Assembly: GCA_037131145.1 (NCBI GenBank)
Contig: JBAXRP010000217.1
Coordinates: 1 to 7,728, forward strand
Direction: 5' to 3'
From: CAIVAT01 sp037131145
GTDB taxonomy: Bacteria; Bacteroidota; Bacteroidia; Bacteroidales; FEN-979
Length of the DNA: 7,728 bases
A program made the position numbers and the translations under genes. Below, one piece after another: positions 7,181 through 7,728 of this stretch. The notes under the pieces are model-generated. The model was not told the origin of the DNA, ran no database searches, and saw only the letters and a program-made list of their open reading frames with translations. Within the stretch, counting starts at the first letter, position 1, and each line of letters starts with the position of its first letter.

Positions 7181-7728
7181 TTTTTTTTAACGTAATCAAC
7201 GTAATTTCGGGCAGAATGCCAATTCTTCCGGCATAACCGATGTTTCCTAATCCGGTGTTGACATATAAAAACTGGGGATATGGCGATTTGGCGTTCCGGT
7301 AAATACCGCTCCATTGAGGATAAAGCCATGCAACCGGGCTCCAGGCGAAGTTTTTGGCGGCAATCCCAACTTGTCCTCCGTGAGTGTGACCTGAAAAGGT
7401 AATATCAATATCCTGGTATTTTTTACTGATAACACGATCCCAATAAGTTGGATCATGCGATAAGAGAAGTTGCACTGCCATCTTTTCGGTTCCCGACCAG
7501 GCTCTTGCAACGTCGCCCAAACGTTGAAACCTTTTCGTAGCTCCCCAGTTTTCTACGCCAATTACGGCGATACTGTCATTTTCTTTATGGATTATCTCGT
7601 GGGAATTAAGTAAAAGTTTCCAGCCAAGTTTGTTATACCAGGTTTTAAGGTCATCCATGTTCATTTTTTTCGCTTCCGGTGAAGACCATTTAATATAGTC
7701 TCCATAATCATGATTGCCAAGAATAGCG
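7149..7728 (-). CDS. Calcineurin-like metallophosphoesterase (5' end outside window)
   Basis: C-terminal 192 residues of a binuclear-metal phosphoesterase of the YkuE/YaeI-like group. The reading frame continues upstream of the internal ATG at 7664 to the window edge, and that extra part contains GNHDYGDY (7695-7718), so 7664 is not the true start. The other metal-ligand motifs follow in family order: LLSHDP (His codon 7455-7457) and SGHTHGGQ (GHTHGGQ at 7371-7391). VENWG and the ending GRIGILPEITL are also typical of Bacteroidota members. The missing N-terminal part should carry the first metal motif (D-x-H) and usually one or more membrane helices. The substrate cannot be told from the sequence. 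The gene runs convergently into the giant repeat gene; its last 32 nt, including the stop, lie inside that gene. Confidence 0.93.
   Translation of the reverse strand, partial: AILGNHDYGDYIKWSSPEAKKMNMDDLKTWYNKLGWKLLLNSHEIIHKENDSIAVIGVENWGATKRFQRLGDVARAWSGTEKMAVQLLLSHDPTYWDRVISKKYQDIDITFSGHTHGGQVGIAAKNFAWSPVAWLYPQWSGIYRNAKSPYPQFLYVNTGLGNIGYAGRIGILPEITLITLKKTIPTLPAIPE

Noticed and set aside
7247..7510. Second minus-strand frame inside the phosphoesterase region
   Set aside because: It overlaps the frame carrying the intact GNHD, SHD and GHTHGGQ motifs and is a shadow of it.

Overview
The window looks like chromosomal DNA of a member of the Bacteroidota. This is inferred from promoter-like sites of the TTTG / TAnnTTTG type in the divergent spacer at 1320-1429, from weak or absent Shine-Dalgarno sequences at most starts, and from the flavour of the proteins. 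No mobile element, RNA gene or CRISPR array was seen.

Layout, left to right. Positions 1-128 are a non-coding tail downstream of sucC. sucC (129-1319, minus) is a complete succinyl-CoA synthetase beta subunit of the TCA cycle. A 110-bp divergent spacer carries two back-to-back promoter candidates. A complete LolD-type ABC ATPase follows (1430-2104, plus). After a 72-bp gap comes a very large gene (2177-7180, plus) that fills about two thirds of the window. The right edge (7149-7728, minus) holds the C-terminal part of a calcineurin-like metallophosphoesterase whose start lies outside. It converges on the large gene and overlaps it by 32 nt.

The large gene is the notable object. It encodes 1667 residues: a short basic N-terminus, one membrane segment, a linker, 25 tandem TPR-like repeats (residues about 79-1559) and a different, probably beta-rich, C-terminal domain of about 108 residues. 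The array is layered. Outer repeats are mostly 57-58 residues long, and the fifteen central ones (repeats 7-21) are exactly 60. Repeats 10-21 also form a higher-order unit of four repeats (720 bp) present three times. Two adjacent repeats of the first two units are still about 91% identical at nucleotide level over 356 bp, so the array has probably expanded from within fairly recently. An aspartate is invariant in all 25 repeats and a Tyr-Pro pair is invariant in 24; the first repeat is an ordinary TPR lacking that pair.

How the genes work together is not evident. sucC and the phosphoesterase are on the other strand and look like independent housekeeping neighbours. The ATPase and the repeat protein are co-directional and could share a transcript, but a functional link is only a hypothesis. 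The repeat protein is best read as a membrane-anchored, mostly periplasmic scaffold of unknown partner.
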